A DNA stretch of 64,000 nt from Gordius sp. MW1 (lineage: Eukaryota > Nematomorpha > Gordioida > Gordea > Gordiidae), in assembly GCA_964036665.1 (NCBI GenBank), contig OZ038531.1, forward strand, positions 17,608,168-17,672,167, written 5' to 3'. The notes below the pieces were generated by a model. That model was not told the DNA's origin and did no database searches. It worked only from the letters and a program-made list of their open reading frames with translations. Shown here piece after piece: positions 36,690 through 47,789 of this stretch. The translations under genes were made by a program, and so were the position numbers. The first letter of the stretch is position 1, and every line of letters starts with the position of its first letter.

Positions 36690-37110
36690 ATAGAACACGA
36701 CCCAACCCGATCCGAAAGCATTGAAAATTTTTCTCCGACCTAAAGTGTTTAAAATCTTTAACCTGCACCCGACTCGACCCAAAAGCGTTTTGAATTCTTT
36801 AATCCGAACCCGCCAACGCTATAGAGTTTTTAAATACCCAAACTTGGTCCGACTAAAATTATTTTGATCCGGCCCCCGAAAATAAGTAAAAAAATGCAGT
36901 TTAATGGACAAATACCATAGATATTGATAATCAATTTCAGAATATTCTATAAGATTGTATTATTTAAAAAGATGGTAAATATTTGGTACAATTTTATTAT
37001 AATTTGTTCAGCATAATCTGTAAGCGTTTTTGTACGATTAGTAGTATTCAACCCAAACCAACTTTTTTTTTAAATCTAACCAGAATTAAATCCGACCCGA
37101 TAGGGTTTCA
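36690..37110. repeat. CCCGA-rich low-complexity repeat (in R)
   Basis: Recurrent CCCGACCCGA and CCGAACCCG motifs, with intervening AT-rich DNA, on the plus strand. Frames across it on both strands (36519-36782 minus, 36983-37300 plus) lack family resemblance and reflect composition. Also present in R' at about 47790-48210. Confidence 0.45.
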
Positions 37111-37801
37111 AGTCATCCGTGCAAATCTTTATATCACGCCTATTAATTTCAATTTATATCTAATTATTTCTCACTTGCTATTCTTAAAAAAGCGTTTTCA
37201 CTTTTTTCACCAAAATACCTATCCAACGTGGCAGGCAACCTCTTGGGCCCCACAAACTTACAAACTTAACCACACATACAAGGTATTTCATCTAGGTTGA
37301 GGTGTTTTGTAATTATATAGTTTGATTAAATAATTTGATCATTAGGATCCATACGACATTATCTATAAATTGACTTTTTATAGTAACCTTAAAGAATTTG
37401 TTTATAACATCACCCTCAGCTTTTAATTATCTCTTAGAGTAGTTCTGTTCATGGAGAAAACTTTAGTAATCTTAATCAGCAGTAAGCAGGTTATAACATA
37501 ATTTTTTAAACAAAACGAAAAAATTACACAACTTATATATAGATTTGAAAATTACTCTGTTATAGTTGGCCTACAATTGTTATTTTAATACTTTATTTTG
37601 AATTACATAGAGCTATTAAAAATTTTGTTGATAAAGTTGTTAAGATTAAATGCCTCTTCATAAACTTAATCTGACTTCAAACTTAAACCCAACTCCAGAA
37701 ATTACGATTTAAATTAAATCTTAGTTAAAGCTTTAAACATGGGGAAATAGGCAACGAGACAACTAAAATAGGTATAAATCGACGACGGATCGATTAAAGA
37801 A

Positions 37802-38020
37802 GATTCAGTTGCATTTGACCAAAAAGCAAATAAATGTCTACGAATGTCTATGAAAATGCATTTGTCGATTGAAATGTGTGCATCTAACCCTAACCCCGAC
37901 CTAAAACACTAAACCTAACGTTTTCGTCTTTGTAAACCCCTTTCAAGGAGCATTTTCGTTAAAAATTCATAGACATTCATAGATATTTGGTCAGTTAAAC
38001 TTTGGTCGAATGCACCGATA
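37802..38020. mobile_element. TIR element with telomere-like core and 11-bp TSD (in R)
   Basis: 219 bp with inverted ends built on GCATTTGACCAAA and TTTGGTCGAATGC. Inner inverted arms carry ATGTCTATGAA and TTCATAGACAT. The centre has CTAACCCTAACCCC (37884-37897). Exact 11-bp direct repeats CGATTAAAGAA flank it (37791-37801, 38021-38031), longer than the 8 bp of the hAT-like families here. Confidence 0.75.
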
Positions 38021-38381
38021 CGATTAAAGAACACACCACAAACATAGGCCATGGCACCTACCATTTATTTTAGTAAGCGCAACCTTTTTAAAAATGCGTT
38101 TCTGATAATTACCATCACGAACACGTTCGGTAATTTGTTTGTTTACGCGTAAAGAATAGCCATTTGTAAACCAACATGGATGACAAATGTAAAAAACATA
38201 CAGTAAGTGTGTAATTACTTATAAATAGTTGTTTTAATCTAAAATTTAGGTAATGTAATTATCTAAATATTGGAATTCAAATCAAAGTTTTATTTTATGT
38301 AATTAATTTTGCAAAATAATTTATGCAATTTTTTTAAGTTTCAAGTTAAATGAATATCAAAACAATTAAATTTAAATGTCT

Positions 38382-38715
38382 TGCACTATATAATATAAAA
38401 ATGAGAATTGCATATATGTCTAGGTTCTTATTTAACTATTGATAAAGCTGACCTTATTAAAAATGTATATCATTTTAGTAAATTTTAACACAGATGTAAG
38501 AGTTTATGCACTATATAATATAAAAATGAGAATTGTATATATGTCTATGTTCTTATTTAACTTTATTGATAAAGCTGACCTTATTAAAAATGTATAGATC
38601 ATTTTAGTAAATTTTAACACAGTTGGAAGAGTTTTTGCACTATATAATATAAAAATGAGAATTGTATATATGTCTAGGTTCTTGGTTAACTTTATTGATA
38701 AATCTGACCTTTAAT
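38382..38715. repeat. ~128-bp tandem repeat (in R)
   Basis: Three head-to-tail units beginning GCACTATATAATATAAAAAT (38383, about 38509, about 38637), with a decayed partial fourth to about 38860. The same array is at about 49486-49820 in R'. Confidence 0.82.
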
Positions 38716-39062
38716 AAATACAATAATAAATTGATAAAAGACTGTAATAAATAATTTAGTATAAAATGCATTTTTATTAACCATAAATTATAATATCAAA
38801 ATGTATACATCATTTTAATAAATTTGGGAATTTTAACACAGGTGGAAGAGTTTTTTGCACTTCAATAGGTTTGCTTTTCTGCTTAAACATAAAAAAATTG
38901 TATAATATAATTAATATATATTAATTTACTAGTGTCCTATTTCAATCTACCATTGCCTTTCATGAACTTTGGAGGCAATAATAGACTCAAATCTATTTTC
39001 AATACCTAAAAAGTTTACAACAGTTTAAATTTAATTACTTTTTAGAAAAGGCTGTTGAGAAT

Positions 39063-39233
39063 GGTGCCCATTCAATTCGCCGAAAATCACCAAGGGACAT
39101 TTTCTGATTGGTTGTTTAATGTCCCCCAGCTTAAAATCGTCCCCCATTCAACCAATCACAAATTTGGGGACCTTTTTTTAGCTTGGGGACATTAAATTCG
39201 GCGAGATTGTTTTCGGCGAGTTGACGGGCCACC
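39063..39233. mobile_element. 171-bp MITE with 9-bp TSD (in R)
   Basis: Ends GGTGCCC...TCGCCGAAAA and its complement TTTTCGGCGA...GGGCCACC, plus an inner inverted pair around GGGACATTNNNTG and TTGGGGACATTAA. Exact 9-bp duplications GTTGAGAAT flank it (39054-39062, 39234-39242). Nine bases is the Mutator-type length, fitting its location in a MULE-like element. Confidence 0.82.
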
Positions 39234-39280
39234 GTTGAGAATCACTAACATCATAATTATTAGTAACTATGTTGGATTGC

Positions 39281-39850
39281 CTACATCTTAATTATGAAAT
39301 TAACAATAAAACTTAAGTTACTTGCAGCCATTCTGAAAATGTCAGGGACTCTACGTTCTAACATATTAGCTTTGAAATGTTCAATACCGATGAAATACAT
39401 ATCAAACAACTTATCATCCATCTCACATGCTATGGAATTTAATTCTGAAGTTATGGTCTGGAATTTTTTGATTTTTGGACAATGATCTTTCAATTGTAGG
39501 CACATTGTCAATTTGAATGATAACCTCATTTTCAGAATCCACATTAATTGGCCCAGATTTTAATCTCTCTGGGCATAATTTAGTGTCAAAGTATTCAATG
39601 TTGTTAAATTTCCTTGCCTTAAAGAGGTGACAATAAGGCAGCAATATGCTGCTTTAAAAGCCAAATGAGCATGTGGTTTCTGTGATATTAAATTGCTCCC
39701 CATTAACTAGAAAACTATTATCTGATATGTGTGAGAAATTTAAACATTTTGATAAGTTGATTTGTTCCAAAACAATTTTAAAAGCATATTTGGTTAGCTT
39801 TTCCCTAAATTTGTATTCACATGAGTTTACAGAAAATAAGACAGCCTCTT
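39281..39850 (-). pseudogene. MULE/ZSWIM-type transposase fragment (in R)
   Basis: On the minus strand two overlapping frames (39423-39644, then 39281-39544) read as the C-terminal part of a SWIM-zinc-finger transposase. They give a degenerate SWIM motif (TTCSFGFQSSILLPYCHLFK, with the second Cys lost and Cys-His displaced), then FDTKLCPERLKSG and, after a frameshift near an A-run at about 39470, LNSIACEMDDKLFDMY. An extra stop in this copy interrupts the SWIM region; the equivalent in R' (50384-50960) lacks it. Confidence 0.6.
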
Positions 39851-40112
39851 GAATTGCGCTATTTAATTGTAAACAACGACATCATAATACCGATCATTTG
39901 TTGATCGGAAAATGGTAATTATAAGAAACGCATTTTTCAAAAGGTTGCGCTTACTAAAATAAATGGTAGGTGTAGCCCCTTTCAAGTCAACTCAGAAACG
40001 GTCAACTGGGAAAAAACCTTCTAATCTCATCTAATCTCCCCAATCTAGCAGTGAGCCGAACACCAACCACCTAATCTCAACAAACTAATCAGAAAGCGGC
40101 TGCGCATACTTA

Positions 40113-40154
40113 CTAGGGTTAGGGTAAGGGTAGAGTTAGGGTAAGGGTTAGGTG
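40113..40154 (+). repeat. Interstitial TTAGGG-like block (in R)
   Basis: Degenerate telomere-type units (AGGGTTAGGGTAAGGGTAG) about 120 bp left of the Gypsy insertion. Copied at 51216-51257 in R'. Confidence 0.75.
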
Positions 40155-40272
40155 TGATCACAAATAGTGTTCATATGTATAATTATATTAAGGTATTATA
40201 TATATTTAAACTCATCTGTATATTAATAAGTATATAAGCATTAAATATATACATTTACACTTATGTAAGCAC

Positions 40273-40410
40273 TGAAACGATTGTGTTATGTAACGAGTAT
40301 GAAATGGTAGCGAGTGTATTATGTAACGAATATGTAATTTTAGTTGTTATGTAATTTCCTGTCATCGAATCGCGTTATTAAAATTCCAATAAACCATAAT
40401 ATCCTTATAT
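40273..40410 (+). repeat. 5' LTR of Gypsy element 1
   Basis: The left boundary is set by comparison with R', which continues differently after the shared AAGCAC (40272 versus 51375). The LTR starts with TG and is about 137 bp, similar in size to the 134-bp LTRs of Gypsy element 2. A TGGCGACGAAG sequence at 40412 is the likely tRNA primer-binding site. The right edge is uncertain by 1-3 bases. No matching 3' LTR is present. Confidence 0.65.
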
Positions 40411-40422
40411 CTGGCGACGAAG

Positions 40423-41673
40423 ATGGAATCTACAATAAAGACAGAAAATTCTATGATGAACGAAGTGGATATTTCAAAAATTACACTCCTACCTTATTCC
40501 ACGGATATTCCAATAGAGGAGTATTTAGAAAATATGGAATATATTCTAATAGCCAAAGGAATATGCGCAACGGGTGATGCATTGAAACAGATCTACAAAA
40601 AATTATTCCTCGCCTATTTTGGAATTCAGAATGTGATACAAATAAAAAATTACTTATTTCCATGTAAAATCGAAAATGTGGATTGGGAGAAGATCAATGA
40701 AACATGTAAGACCATTTTTAAACCTAGATCCAGTACTATGGCTTCAAGATTAGAGTTTATTCGCCTTATGAGGTCAGAAGGTGAGTCGGTGTTAGGATTT
40801 ACGAAACGATTGAAGGAAACTGCACAAGCGGCACAGTTTAATAATGATGTTGAAGAGCGTCTTCGGGACCAATTCGTAGCAGGAATTCGATTCCCGAAGT
40901 TGGAGGTCGAAATTCGGAGTAAATATCCTAGGATGCTTGACGAAACAGGTAAAAGCTTAACTTTTGATAAAATTTTGGATATGGCTTTAGCATGGGAGAC
41001 GGCAGAGAGCGAGGTTAATTCCTTGAATATAAATCGAATAAGGGATAATCGTAATGGTGTAGGTGTTAGTAAGGGTCAGACCGACTCCAACCGTACCGCC
41101 TCTAAATGTTTTCGTTGTGGCCGGTCACACACTCGTAATCATTGCGCTGCAGTTATGGCAAAGTGTTATAATTGTAATAAGATGGGGCATTTTTCGCGGG
41201 CATGCAAGAATAAGAGGGTTAACCAAGTTTTTGATGATCGTGAGGAAGAGGTTGGCGAAATTAATTCTATCAATCACATTAAAAAAAGTGATCGGAAACG
41301 AGCAACAATTGAAGCCACGTTAAATGATGTTCCATTCCGGTTTGAATATGACACCGGCGCTCAGGTGTCGGTAATAAATGAGGAAATTTGGAATCACATA
41401 GGAAAGCCGAAATTACGGCCAACGCATAATTTAACGGGGTATGGCCATCAAAAACTAGATGTAATCGGCGAAACAAACATTAAAGTGGGGCTAGGCGACC
41501 AGAGCAAATTACTGCCTGTCATCGTGACAAAAACATCGGACACACCCTTATTTGGCCTACCCTGGATATTAAATTTTGGACTATACATTCCGAAATGTGT
41601 CAAAATTTCCAAGGTTCAACAATCAGTAACTAGTTTAAATCAAAACTCGAGTACTAAAATTGATAATCAATAA
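40423..41673 (+). CDS. Gypsy 1 Gag-protease
   Basis: 416 residues. The N-terminal two-thirds is the capsid-type Gag domain, ending with the RLRDQFVAGI block near 146-155. Two CCHC zinc knuckles follow: CFRCGRSHTRNHC at about 228-240 (shortened spacing) and CYNCNKMGHFSRAC at 247-260. A retropepsin domain then carries the catalytic DTGA at about 309-312 and a FGLPW block near 373. Gag packages element RNA into particles and the protease cleaves the polyprotein. The ATG lies 11 nt after the putative primer-binding site. The frame ends just before pol, which continues in the -1 frame with a few bases of overlap (41667-41673). This could be a programmed shift or an indel. Confidence 0.85.
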   Translation: MESTIKTENSMMNEVDISKITLLPYSTDIPIEEYLENMEYILIAKGICATGDALKQIYKKLFLAYFGIQNVIQIKNYLFPCKIENVDWEKINETCKTIFKPRSSTMASRLEFIRLMRSEGESVLGFTKRLKETAQAAQFNNDVEERLRDQFVAGIRFPKLEVEIRSKYPRMLDETGKSLTFDKILDMALAWETAESEVNSLNINRIRDNRNGVGVSKGQTDSNRTASKCFRCGRSHTRNHCAAVMAKCYNCNKMGHFSRACKNKRVNQVFDDREEEVGEINSINHIKKSDRKRATIEATLNDVPFRFEYDTGAQVSVINEEIWNHIGKPKLRPTHNLTGYGHQKLDVIGETNIKVGLGDQSKLLPVIVTKTSDTPLFGLPWILNFGLYIPKCVKISKVQQSVTSLNQNSSTKIDNQ

Positions 41674-42370
41674 AGAAATTTGCCGGAATTTTTGATGAGC
41701 GACCGGGAGTCATTAATGGTTGTCCAGTTCGTATAAACGTTGAATCGTCAGCTAGTGGGAAGGTTCTGCCGGCCCGTCGGGTGCCCTTTCCATTACGGGG
41801 CCCGATAGAAAAGGAATTAGATAGACTCATGGCGGCGGATATAATCGAAAAGGTCGATCCTTCTAAATGTCGCGTTGAATGGGCAACACCAACGGTATAC
41901 GTTATGAAAAATAATGGTGATATTCGTATTTGTGGGGATTTTAGGGTCACATTGAACCCTTTTCTTCTTAAAGACTATCACATCTTACCCACATTTGATG
42001 ATATTGTGGCAAAATTATCCGGGGGAAAAAAGTTTACGACGATCGACCTGAAAGATGCATACTTACAAATGAGTGTGGATGAGCAATCCCAAAATTTCCT
42101 GATCATCAATACGCATGTGGGCTATTATCGCTACAAACGGTTGCCGTTTGGACTTGCCTCAGCACCAATACTATTCCAGAGATATATGGACGACTTGCTT
42201 AAGGATTGCAAAAAGACGGGAGTGTACCTAGATGATGTGATAGTAACGGGTGAGAATGATGACGAGCATTTCCGCAATTTAACAGTGGTACTATCAAGAC
42301 TGAATAACGCAGGATTAAAAGCTAAGTTGGCAAAAGTTAAATTCTTAGAAGACTCTGTGACTTTTTTTGG
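41667..42370 (+). pseudogene. Gypsy 1 pol, reverse transcriptase part 1
   Basis: This frame encodes the N-terminal linker (LPARRVPFPL) and the RT fingers/palm: ATPTVYVMKN, the first catalytic Asp in FTTIDLKDAYLQM, the RLPFGLASAP block and the active-site YLDD followed by VIVTGE. At the T7 run 42362-42368 homology jumps to the +1 frame (GFRIDRFGIHPMSEKI). The open frame to 42494 beyond that point is out-of-frame reading. One base is missing or extra, so pol is broken here unless the assembly has a homopolymer error. Confidence 0.83.
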
Positions 42371-44436
42371 GATTTCGTATAGACAGATTTGGCATACACC
42401 CAATGTCGGAGAAAATTCGAGCAATACAAGAGGCACCGATTCCGCAAAACGTACAGCAATTAAGGGCCTTTTTGGGCCTGATAAATTACTATGAGAACTT
42501 TATTCCCCATATGCATAGTTTATGCGCTCCACTACATCGATTGACGAGTCCAAAGTGCAAGTGGACTTGGACACCAATAGAAGACGCTGTCTATAAAAAA
42601 GTTAAGACAATCTTAACTCATAAAGACACGGTTATTCCCTATTCAATTGATTTACCTTTAATCTTTGATTGTGACGCTTCAAATGATGGATTCGGAGCCG
42701 TTTTAATGCACCAATTTTCCAACGGGTTGGAAAAACCAATTGCTTACGCTTCAAGGACTCTTTCAAAATTAGAGAAAAACTATGCCTCGATTGACAAAGA
42801 AGCGAGGGCATTGTTGTTTGGCTGTGAAAAATTCCATGCCTATATATTTGGAAGGAAGTTTACCTTGCGGACAGACCACAAACCTTTGGAGCGGCTATTT
42901 GGCGGACATCAGGATTTGTCGAAAATTGGCAATAATCGATTAATAAGGTGGTCTTGGAAGTTGTCCGCATATGATTATAGTTTAGAATATAGACCAGGGA
43001 AAGAAAATTGCGTTGCAGATGCCTTGTCGCGACTACCCTTATCGGAAATTAACGAGGGGCTATCAGAAGATGAAAAAATTTTTGCCTGCCTAAAGTCAAT
43101 TACGCTAGAAGACTTACAAGTGTCGGAAAAAACAATCGCGAAGGAAACTCTTGGTGATAGCACTCTCAAGAAAGTCTTGATATATATAGATCAAAGTTGG
43201 AATGTAAACAAAAATGCCGTCGGCGAAGATGTATTACCGTATTTCTATAGGAAAAGTGAATTCTGTTCGGATAAGGGTATCATACAATGGAACGGTCGAA
43301 TAGTCATACCAAAGACACTACGTAAATCTGTATTAAATATTTTGCACAGGGGACACCCTGGGATTAACGCGATGAAATCTATTAGTAGATATTATGTTTA
43401 CTGGCCAGGTTTGGACTTAGACATTAATAAATTTATTGCGAATTGTGGTAATTGTCAAAGGAACCGCATAAATATTCCTGAAGTTTCATTATATTCGTGG
43501 AACGAAACGAACACGCCTTGGGAACGATTACATATAGATCTAGCAGGACCGATGGACTCCTACTACTGGTTTGTCGGTATTGACTCATATTCAAAGTGGA
43601 TTGAAGTGGAACTCCTTAGGAATACATATTCTAAAATATTGATAAAAAAACTAAAAGGATGGTTTGCTCGATTTGGTGTTCCACGTCAAATAGTCAGCGA
43701 TAATGGACCTCAGTTTACTTCCGTGGAGTTTAGGCAATTCTGCAAGAATTATAATATAGTGCATATTCTGATCTCTCCTTACCATCCCAAGACAAATGGT
43801 TGTGCAGAGAGATGTATTAGAACATTAAAAAGCCGTTACTTGGCCACCAGAGAAGACATCAAGGATCCAGAGGAGTGTATGAATGAAATTTTATCAGCAT
43901 ACAGGGTTTGTGAACATAACTCAACAGGTACGCCATCCAAGATGCTTTTCGGACGGAAGAATCGGACAATGCTCGATTGGTCCCGACCAAGTCCCCAAAC
44001 CATTATGGAACACAAAATTAAAAAACAAGCCTCTCACCATGATATGACGACACGTCCACGAAACTTTGAAATAAATGAATTAGTCTGGGTAAAAAATGAA
44101 TTGGCACCAGGATGGCGGGAAGGAAAAGTACTCGCTAGGAATGGGTTATTGTCCTATAGCGTTGAAAGTAACAATAAAGCCGTGCGCAAACATGCGGACC
44201 AATTGAGAAAAAGAGAAGAGGAGGTAGTGGAAGATCAAGATTTGCCTTGCCCGGTTGTTAATGATGCATCATGTGAAGAGGAGGAGGTAGTTTATGATCA
44301 AGAGATATCAAGACCAGAACCTACAGAGGCAATACAGGAAGAACTAGTGCCGGTAGATAATGACATACCGGAAGATAAAGGTGATGGAAACTTTAATTTT
44401 GTCATTTATCAAATAGCTAAAGCACATAAAAAATAA
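42367..44436 (+). pseudogene. Gypsy 1 pol, RT end, RNase H and integrase
   Basis: The frame opens inside pol. It holds the RT thumb/connection (LRAFLGLINYYENF), RNase H with DCDAS, ASIDKEARALL and RTDHKPLERLF, then integrase with a zinc-binding HHCC region (HRGHPG ... NCGNCQ) and the DDE triad: Asp in HIDLAGP, Asp in IVSDNGPQF and Glu in PKTNGCAERCIRTLKS. The C-terminal part (NELVWVKNELAPGW ... KHADQLRKR) is the usual SH3-like tail, and an acidic EEEVV-rich extension follows. The last ~14 codons (from 44393) are encoded by the start of repeat copy R', so the native C-terminus is lost. Confidence 0.85.
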
Positions 44437-44496
44437 CGAATAATAATAAACACTTTCTCGTACAATTGCCCTATAAATTTCGGAGGTACTTAGTAT

Positions 44497-44955
44497 CAGA
44501 GACCAGATTTGCCCGGCCCACTGCCCGAACCTGCCGGCCCGGCCCACGGGCCGGGCCTGGCAACTGTCGTAAATTTTAACTTTCGGGCGAGCCCGGGGCG
44601 GGGGCACCATAACAAGATTCGGGCAATTCGGGCTCAATTTTGTTTTTAAAATAATGTATTATATTGTTTTTGTGTATATTTTGGCACTCTTTAAATTGAT
44701 TTCATAATGTTTGTTAATCCTAGTTCTCATATAAAAAAAAATAAAAAATTAAGATAAAATTTTTAAAAAATATAACGATATTAGTGCTAAAAATTTTAAA
44801 ACACACCATTTCGGGCCGGGCAGTTCGGGCAGCTGGAATAATTCGGGATTTGGTGGGCGGACACATAGAAGGGTTTGGGCGGGCTCGGGCGGGCAGAATA
44901 GTTATAAAATCGGGCGGGGCCGGGAGCAGAAAAATGCTAGCAAATCTGACCTCTG
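44497..44955. mobile_element. 459-bp hAT MITE, CAGAG family (in R')
   Basis: Counterpart of 33397-33855 with a few substitutions; same termini and flanking 8-bp near-repeats. Confidence 0.78.
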
Positions 44956-45402
44956 CTTTGTATTACCAAATTGCCCCTAATTTGATCTATTTTATTTGGT
45001 TTGGCTTTTAATATCTCGTTTTCTTTTATATTAATATGAATTAATAAATGATATTTTATTGTATGATATATTTTTTTTAAAGATCCACGGAAAGGTTGCC
45101 CTTAACGCGTTTTGGAGTATACATATGTGAAACGACTACACTTAAAGCAACAACAAAACAACTATTTTTAATTATAAACGATTATAATATCCTTGGGATA
45201 TTTTGCTAATGAAAACTTAAATATTAATCTATTTTAGACATTAACACATTTGATTCCCGAAGAATTTTTGAAAATTGCCGTTAAATTGTTTAAATATAAA
45301 TACGATCACAGTTTTAAATTGGTTTCCACTGCTAGGCTATATTCAACAGACAAACAGGACACAAAAAACGCAAGCCTTTTAACGCCAAACTACAGCTACA
45401 TG

Positions 45403-45562
45403 CATGGGCGTAGCCAAGGGGGGGGGGGCAGGAAGGGACGGCTCCCTTCTCTGAATCCAAAATTTATTAAAATTATAGCTAAAATTTAAAAAAAAATGAT
45501 TATTTTTCCCCTCCCTAAATTATTATTGCCCCCCTCTAATCTCAATGCTGGCTACGCCCATG
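45403..45562. mobile_element. MITE, CATGGGCGTAGCCA family (in R')
   Basis: Counterpart of 34303-34460 with an intact right end (GGCTACGCCCATG) and GCTACATG on both sides. Run-length differences in G and A tracts account for the 2-bp size change. Confidence 0.87.
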
Positions 45563-46599
45563 GCTACATGTTCAATCATTTGGAGGGGAGGGGCTATAAA
45601 TATAATATTTTAAGAGAGGTCGTAAAGAATGTTAAATAAGAGATGTGTAATTTATAGAAACCTATTCCATAAACTATTTCAAATAATCAATAACTTAACG
45701 GTAACCTTTGTTATTTCACGCTTTCACTATAATGCGTAATGCTTTTCCATTTAATACATAAGCGCACATTTCCGAAAGGTAAAAATAAACCTAAATTTTA
45801 TTCTTTCAATTATAATTAGACTTAGTTTAAAATTTTATTTAACAGCAGCCCCAATCAACTCTTTATTTGAGATAGAAGTGTGAATAATATTAACAAACCG
45901 GATTATATATATATAACATTTTTACTCTATGTATTATAGTATATTGTTTTTTTTAATATTAAAGGGTTAGTAGTAAAATTTGTTTTCATTATGATCTACT
46001 TAATAAATATTATTAAGCCAATATAGAAACATATTATATCTTTTAATTTTTTTGTTTAATACTTTTATATGCCAAATAAAATAGGGGCGCCTTAATATTT
46101 ATAGCCATTACACAAAGTCATTCGTGTAACTTTAAAAATGAAATAAAGCTCTAAAACTATGCGCACATATATTACTTTAAATAATTTTGTTATAATAATA
46201 GGAAATTATTTAAGAAACAACAATTTATATATTAATAAATAGAATATCGATATTTAATTTTGTCGGTATTAAAAACTTTTTTTTAAATTCCATATAAAAC
46301 AACTAATAAACAAAAATGGTTGGTTTACTACTTCTATCTGTATAAAGCGGGCAATCAAATTTTTAGCTTAACTCACATAAAATTTGTTAGAAAATCTATA
46401 ATGGTCATTTATTAATAACCATTTTGATTTTTGATTCTTTTTCACTTAGGTCGATCATCAGTTTTTTAAAATTAATTTACATTTTTCCTATCTGATACGT
46501 TTCCATATGGAGCTCAATCTTGTGGTTTTAAATAAATTTGTATTTTTCTATGTATTATTTGCTCGTAAGTATTATCCTCTCAAATGTCTTTTTTACCTA

Positions 46600-47290
46600 G
46601 CAATCATTTCGTTTGTCTACATAACCGTATGATCTTAATTTATTTGCCACAAGCTCCATTACCATAAGCGTTGTACCTAGATTCCATATTATAGGATCGG
46701 CTCGTTTAGGTCCCGTCGTGCTCATCCCTGTCTACCTTAGCATTCTCTCGACCCTAACTATTACTCTTTCTATTCCCGTGTGGATCTTGAGTTAGTATAA
46801 TTGATCTAAACAGTTTACCTCTCATTTCTATCTATTGGTATAAACACTCATGTTGAATCTTTCGATTTAGGCACATAGTATTAATCTATAGTTAAATTTT
46901 CTTACCTGTTTTACCGTTCGCTTGAATTGTAGATTTATAAAATTGAAGGACTTACATTTTTAAGTTCCCATTCATTTAATATTAGCCATGGGCTCTGCGA
47001 ATTTTATTTAATTTGTTTTCGTGTACTCCATTTTACCTATTCTACTTTGAGACCTTTTCCTCATTTAAGTATAACATCTAATTCATGTTACCTTTTGTCG
47101 CGAATGATTATATCGTCTTCAAATATCATTCCCATGGTCCTTCTAACCCTATGTACATATCCTATATTAAGTGATTTGGGCTCAATCTTCATGAAGTACC
47201 GTGTTAATGATAAGTCCCCTCTGTAATTATAACAAACGTTTTATTTTCCTTGCTCATAACTTCTATGGTCCCCACATATGATTCTTCTGT
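46600..47290 (-). pseudogene. Decayed LINE RT relic (in R')
   Basis: Counterpart of 35500-36200, with an 8-bp deletion and a 6-bp insertion relative to it. Equally degenerate; tentative. Confidence 0.38.
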
Positions 47291-47789
47291 AAGATATTAA
47301 CTAACTTTAAAACACAACTGAATTGCCATAATTCGCTCTCCAGTAACACAGCAATAATACACCTTATAAAATATTTTTGTAACCCTCATCTTTCCCATAA
47401 GTAATTGTTTTTTTAAATTGAAACTTGATCTGTCATCGGTGCATTTAATTGTATTTTTATAATGGTCTATTTACTGGCAACATCAAATTTTGTCACTAAA
47501 AATCTCACCATTACTTGTCATAAATTTAAATTATATTTTAAGCAACAAATGTTTAGTCTTCTGTTTGCTTTATTTTTCGTTGCCATACATTCCTAGCGAG
47601 GGACGCAAATGTCGCCTTAAGAACACGCACCTGTATTATGTTCATTTGTTGTAAAACACGTTTTCGTTTTATATGGAATGAAGGTTTTCTGGCTTTCAAA
47701 ACTTGACAGAATTATTTGGATCTTTAAAGAATATAAAATTCGTGGTCGAAAAATAAAGCTGGAGGCCTGCAAAATCATTTTTTTAAAAT

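Larger units (their letters stand above)
38055..39972. mobile_element. Mutator-like element with ~65-bp TIRs (in R)
   Basis: The first ~65 bp (CACCTACCATTTATTTTAG onward) and last ~65 bp are inverted copies with few differences. Inside are a ~128-bp tandem repeat (38382-38715), a nested 171-bp MITE and, on the minus strand, a decayed MULE-type transposase fragment with a SWIM-like motif. Long TIRs plus this coding relic suggest MULE. A target duplication is not clear. Confidence 0.65.
33293..40272. repeat. 7-kb direct repeat, copy 1 (R)
   Basis: This segment recurs at 44393-51375 with scattered substitutions and a few small indels (for example an 8-bp difference near 36113 and a 6-bp difference near 35742/46842). 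Identity is about 99% by eye. Sequence left of 33293 is not shared. At the right end, copy 1 runs into a Gypsy LTR while copy 2 continues into related AT-rich DNA. It contains a hAT MITE, a CATGGGCG MITE, a LINE relic, an 11-bp-TSD element and a Mutator-like element, each listed separately. Confidence 0.92.
40273..44392 (+). mobile_element. Gypsy/Ty3 LTR retrotransposon 1, 3' end missing
   Basis: Element with 5' LTR, primer-binding site, gag-protease, RT, RNase H and integrase. It stops abruptly at 44392, where copy 2 of the 7-kb repeat starts. The polypurine tract and 3' LTR are absent. The protein architecture (two zinc knuckles; no chromodomain or env) resembles K02A2.6-like, Mag-type Gypsy elements. 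It lies exactly between the two 7-kb copies. Confidence 0.85.

Noticed and set aside
36519..37300. Frames of 87 and 105 codons in the 7-kb repeat
   Set aside because: No family resemblance; composition-driven by CCCGA-rich repeat; present in both repeat copies only because of the duplication.
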